Shown here one piece after another: positions 60,301 to 64,000 of a stretch of 64,000 nt of DNA. The notes under the pieces are model-generated. The model was given only the letters and a program-made list of their open reading frames with translations. It ran no database searches and was not told where the DNA came from. Position numbers and translations under genes: made by a program. The DNA comes from Rheum nobile (taxonomy: Eukaryota > Streptophyta > Magnoliopsida > Caryophyllales > Polygonaceae), in contig WOAB01000524.1 in assembly GCA_027886185.1 (NCBI GenBank), positions 10,966,001 through 11,030,000 on the forward strand, read 5' to 3'. The first letter of the stretch is position 1; each line of letters opens with the position of its first letter.

Positions 60301-62925
60301 GACCTGATGTCAATAGGCTTTGAAAGATTCAAGTCTTCCTCTCTCGAAGTGCTGGATGGCTGTCTGGAAGTCAGCCTTTTACTAATATGTTACGTACTTG
60401 ACTTAGGATCGCCCTATCTTTTCTAACTGCTGAATCCCGCTAGTGGAGTTACTTTCACCAGGAGCCCCTGAACGAGGTCATTTTCTCTTGTTTGGATGCT
60501 TTTCTTCCGGGAGTACATGCAAAGAGGTTGAGTCTCTCCTCTTATATCCAAGCGAACACTTAAGCTAAGCAAGGTGGGTAAGCACAGGACTGAGTCACAC
60601 AGCACAAGGAAATGAAAGCTGGCGGGTAGCTGACGTGGTAGCCCGAAGAATCCGCAAAGTGACCGCCATCTTCCGCGCTTACCTCCTTCCTGCTGTAGGA
60701 TCTATGGTCAAATGCCTTTCATTTTCATAAATGCGAACAAAGCAAGCCACAGCTCGCGATCATAGGAGCTATAGACTTCGGCACTTAGAGCTAATCGTCT
60801 CCTAGCTGTTCTTTCCTAGTAGCATTAGCAAAAGTGAGCGTAAGGGAAATGGAACCACAAAGACTGATTTGGAATTCACTTCAGAGATCTCAAATAGTGG
60901 CTTTTGAGATAAGTGGTGAGTGGACAGGACGGGTTGAAACTAGAGCTAAAGCAAATATTTAGTTCGAAGTTCCCTACTACTAATTAGTATTAGTAGCTAG
61001 GAAGCAAATCCTGTAGTTAGCTCGAAACCTTGCAACCGGGAAAGCAGGAAAGGCTGCTAGGGGAAAGAGAACTACAAGAAGTCTACTCAGTCCCAATACT
61101 CCTTCTCGATAAGTAAGGTAGGGGCAGCTTGTTGTTTAGTTCCAGTAATCGAGCTAGGCTCTTTGTTGGCTATTCATAGATCAGGAGTTCTCTTCTATTG
61201 CTGATTTAGCTGCCTTCTTTCAGAACCTTAGTAGCGAGTATCGCACCCATCCCGATCTCTGCCTGACAACCCCAAGAAAATAGGCTAAACATGCTTTCCT
61301 TCCTGTCCATATCTCAAAGGGTGTTTTAGGAACTGCTTTCGAAGGAAGGGAAGCCTGTTTAGTATGTACATAACAGTCTTTCTTAAGGGCCTTCCCCCAG
61401 AGAAAGAGAGGAAGTTATGAATTGCTTACCATATGTCAATGAGAGTGCGATTCCTCCTATCAGCAAGGCCATTCTGGCTAGCCATACCCGAAATAGAATA
61501 TTGCTAACTATGCCGCATCCTTCAAGGAATCCCGCAAACAGCCCAGGCATTCTGCCTGCCTCAATATGCCTGCCAAAGGACTCATCATCCCGATCAGATC
61601 TGACCACTTGGATCCTGCCTTGTTAGTTATCCGTAGAGCTAAAGGGAATTTTCTTAAGCCTTAAGCGGCAAGGGAATTTTCTTAAGCCTTAAGCGGCCTG
61701 GGTGGCTGTTCAGTAACTCCTACCCCTAATAGAAAGAGAAGAGAAATTGCTTGCGCGCTTCGTTAACTAGACTTGAGAACAGCGCCTGAACCCTTTTTTC
61801 CTTCTACGAGGCTATCCCAGTTCCGCTAACACAGGGAATTGCTCCTCTAAGAGCTTCTTCAATAGCCAAGGAAAGGAGTCCAATTGACTGATCTACTCCC
61901 ACCCTTTCTTTTCCTAAAGATAGGATCCCACCTTCCCTAATTCAACTGATTCAACTTGAGCAAGAACATCTTATTCAATTCAACAAGTGCTATCCACTAA
62001 TCTAATCTCAGTCGAATGCTCCTTAAGTTGTTGGTTCTAGGGACTCCACCAGGGCACAGGAACAGGGGCAAGAATATCGTAGATTGAGATGAAAAAGGAG
62101 GTCCCTATTCTGATAGTCGAACTTGATTCATTAAGAATCCTAGTGAAACTCACTATTTAGTAATTATTACTTTCGAATTCATCTTTCATGTTCATTACCT
62201 GTGTGACTGATACCTATGTGAATAGGGTATCTTCCTAATACAGATAGCGTTGCTTTATTCCTTTTTTTTTGGAATTTTTTGTCTTGCTTGAGAAATTTCG
62301 TATAGAAGAAAAACTCTATTTCCTCGAGTGAGAGATTGAGAAAGCAACGGGCCCAGTGAGCTCTCCAATAGTGCACCGAAAGGTGCCGGAGAGACGGTAA
62401 CCTTAGATTGTCTGAGATCTTCACTTGAGGGAAGTAGTCCTTATTTGCTCAGCAAAGGAAGATAGGACAGGTGCAAGTGTTGTAGATCGAAAAAGTCATA
62501 GTAGTAACAGGAGTAGAATCAAACCAACAGCAAGTGAATCCGCTAATAGAGTACTTGTTGAATGAAGGGAATAGAGTCGCTTTGCTTGAAGGTGTCTTGG
62601 ACATTGTAGGGAATTGGGATTTAAAAGGATAAGTATCGCACTCAGGCACCGAAGGTGAGGTGCTTTTGAAAAAAAAGCTTAGTTGTTCTGGACTTTCTTG
62701 ATTAGATGAGGACATATATGATATATAGAAAGTGTGAAGTGAGGAATCTTTCGTTGTAGAAAGTCTTTATAAGACTCGGCCCAAGCAATGCCCAAAGCAG
62801 ACTTATTCCCAAAAGTCACATGCCTTTCTTGGTTAGACCAACCGAACCAAAATTTCAGTCTTCAATTATTGGTGGAGCAAGAAGTCTCTCTTTTGAGAGA
62901 GCAATCAAAGAGTGAAGGAAAGTAA
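57320..62925. other. Mitochondrial-type spacer, no recognised gene
   Basis: About 5.6 kb whose composition (balanced GC, AAGAAAG/CTTTCTT-rich) is unlike the surrounding nuclear repeats and like plant mitochondrial intergenic DNA. Frames of 70-121 codons (for example 57817-58182 minus, 59573-59884 plus, 59926-60228 plus, 62449-62715 minus) show no domain I recognise. A perfect 28-bp tandem duplication is at 61642-61697. No tRNA or rRNA was identified. Assignment is by context, since cox2 follows directly. Confidence 0.6.
61642..61697. repeat. 28-bp perfect tandem duplication
   Basis: Two identical copies of a unit starting AAGGGAATTTTCTTAAGCC, each with two CTTAAG sites one base apart. Confidence 0.9.
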
Positions 62926-63708
62926 ATGGTTGTTCTAGAATGGCTATTCTTCACAATTGCTCCTTGTGATGCAGCGGAAACATGGCAATTAGGATTTCAA
63001 GACGCAACAAAACCTATGATGCAAGGAATAATAGACTTACATCATGATATCTTTTTCTTCCTCATTCTGATTTTGGTTTTCGTATCATGGATCTTGGTTC
63101 GCGCTTTATGGCATTTTCACTATCAAAAAAATCCAATCCCGCAAAGGATTGTTCATGGAACTACTATCGAGATTCTGTGGACCATATTTCCGTCTATCAT
63201 CCTGATGTTCATTGCTATACCATCATTTGCTCTGCTATACTCAATGGACGAGGTAGTAGTAGATCCAACCATTACTATCAAAGCTATTGGACATCAATGG
63301 TATTAGACTTATGAGTATTTAGACTATAACAGTTCTGATGAACAGTCACTCACTTTTGACAGTTATATGATTCCAGAAGATGATCTAGAATTGGGTCAAT
63401 TACGTTTATTAGAAGTGGACAATAGAGTGGTTGTACCAGCCAAAACTCATATACGTATTATTGTAACATCTGCTGATGTACTTCATAGTTGGGTTGTACC
63501 TTCCTCAGGTGTAAAATGTGATGCTGTACTTGGTCGTTTAAATCAGACCTTTATTTTGGTACAACGAGAAGGAGTTTACTATGGGCAGTGCAGCGAAATT
63601 TGTGGAACTAATCATGCTTTTATGCCTATTGTCGTAGAAGCAGTTTCTAGGAAAGATTATGGTTCTCGGGTAGCCAATCAATTAATCCCCCAAGCCGGGG
63701 GAGCTTAA
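62926..63708 (+). pseudogene. cox2: Mitochondrial cox2, intronless, one in-frame stop
   Basis: Full-length cytochrome c oxidase subunit II frame (260 codons, ATG 62926 to TAA 63706-63708). Two transmembrane segments are visible (IFFFLILILVFVSWILV and IEILWTIFPSIILMFIAIPS). The CuA site is complete: His of DVLHSW, then YYGQCSEICGTNHAFM. A TAG at 63304-63306 replaces the first Trp of the expected WTYEY. There is no intron, although most flowering-plant mitochondrial cox2 genes have one or two. Codons that are normally C in DNA and edited to U in RNA carry T here (TGG 63088, TGG 63178, CTG 63202, ATG 63367, CTT 63481, TTG 63556). Other substitutions (VV for AV, LG for PG) mark ordinary decay. 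Confidence 0.9.
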
Positions 63709-64000
63709 GGGGTGTTGTAGCGAAACTGATTGCAAAAGAGGGGAAGCAAGAAAATGGAATTGAAGGCTTCGCTCGCTCTAACGCTCGTTTAGTAGACAGC
63801 AGTAGAGTGCATAAGCCTCCGGGGGAGTACTACACGACAAGTACGGAACGAGCCTTGTCTACGAAGGAAAGCGACCTATCTTGCTTTCTTCTGGCGAAGC
63901 TTCTATTCTAGAAGACCGACTACTACAATAGGAGCCATAGCGAAGCCGAAGCCAAGCCGTCCAAAGGCGAACAGCTCGTATAGCAAGCAAGCCTACTTAT
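63709..64000. other. Mitochondrial-type sequence downstream of cox2
   Basis: Continues in the same GC-balanced style (GAAGCCGAAGCCAAGCCG, CTTCGCTCGCTC). No gene. The organelle block runs out of the window. Confidence 0.5.

Noticed and set aside
45886..64000. Functional organelle genes (nad9, rpoB, rpoC1, cox2)
   Set aside because: Each has in-frame stops, frameshifts, missing ends or a retrotransposon insertion, and the flanks are nuclear repeats.

Overview
This is nuclear DNA of a flowering plant. The evidence is plant LTR retrotransposons of both superfamilies (Ty1/copia; Ty3/gypsy of CRM-like, Athila-like and long-LTR types), plant MITEs, one spliced plant gene, and a block of mitochondrial and plastid DNA carrying stops, frameshifts and a nuclear retrotransposon. 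Nothing visible fixes the species. The repeat density and the CRM-like element would suit a pericentromeric setting, but that is inference.

Layout. 1-985: minus-strand copia pol fragment. 986-8225: non-coding DNA with a Tourist-like MITE (2433-2601), a Mutator-like MITE with long inverted ends and a 9-bp target duplication (3008-3770), an ~841-bp tandem triplication that begins inside that MITE (3528-6048), and a decayed RNase H-like fragment. 8226-22510: a copia element holding a CRM-like gypsy element (11118-19181), which itself holds a solo LTR (15214-16171); the two inner insertions have perfect 5-bp target duplications. 22511-25600: LTR remnant split by a hAT-like MITE, then plain spacer.

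25950-27904 (minus) is the only gene that looks functional: a five-coding-exon plant cysteine oxidase (244 aa), whose splice sites could be read directly, with a further 5'UTR exon near 28823-29040. 29070-31408 is a CACTA-like candidate: palindrome arrays either side of a 1.4-kb AT-rich minisatellite. 31522-40691 is a three-LTR gypsy composite flanked by a single target duplication. 43369-45836 is a second palindrome-array-plus-AT-satellite unit, with near-perfect hairpins whose arms co-vary.

45885-64000 is organelle-derived: mitochondrial nad9 and a nad5 start, plastid rpoB and rpoC1 (rpoB split by an Athila-like gag-only element at 47185-53318), about 5.6 kb of mitochondrial-type spacer, and an intronless cox2. 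All are pseudogenes. nad9 keeps genomic C at probable editing codons while cox2 carries T at them, suggesting different routes (DNA versus edited RNA) for the two genes. The most unusual signals are the two palindrome-plus-satellite units, the edited-looking cox2, and the three-LTR composite.
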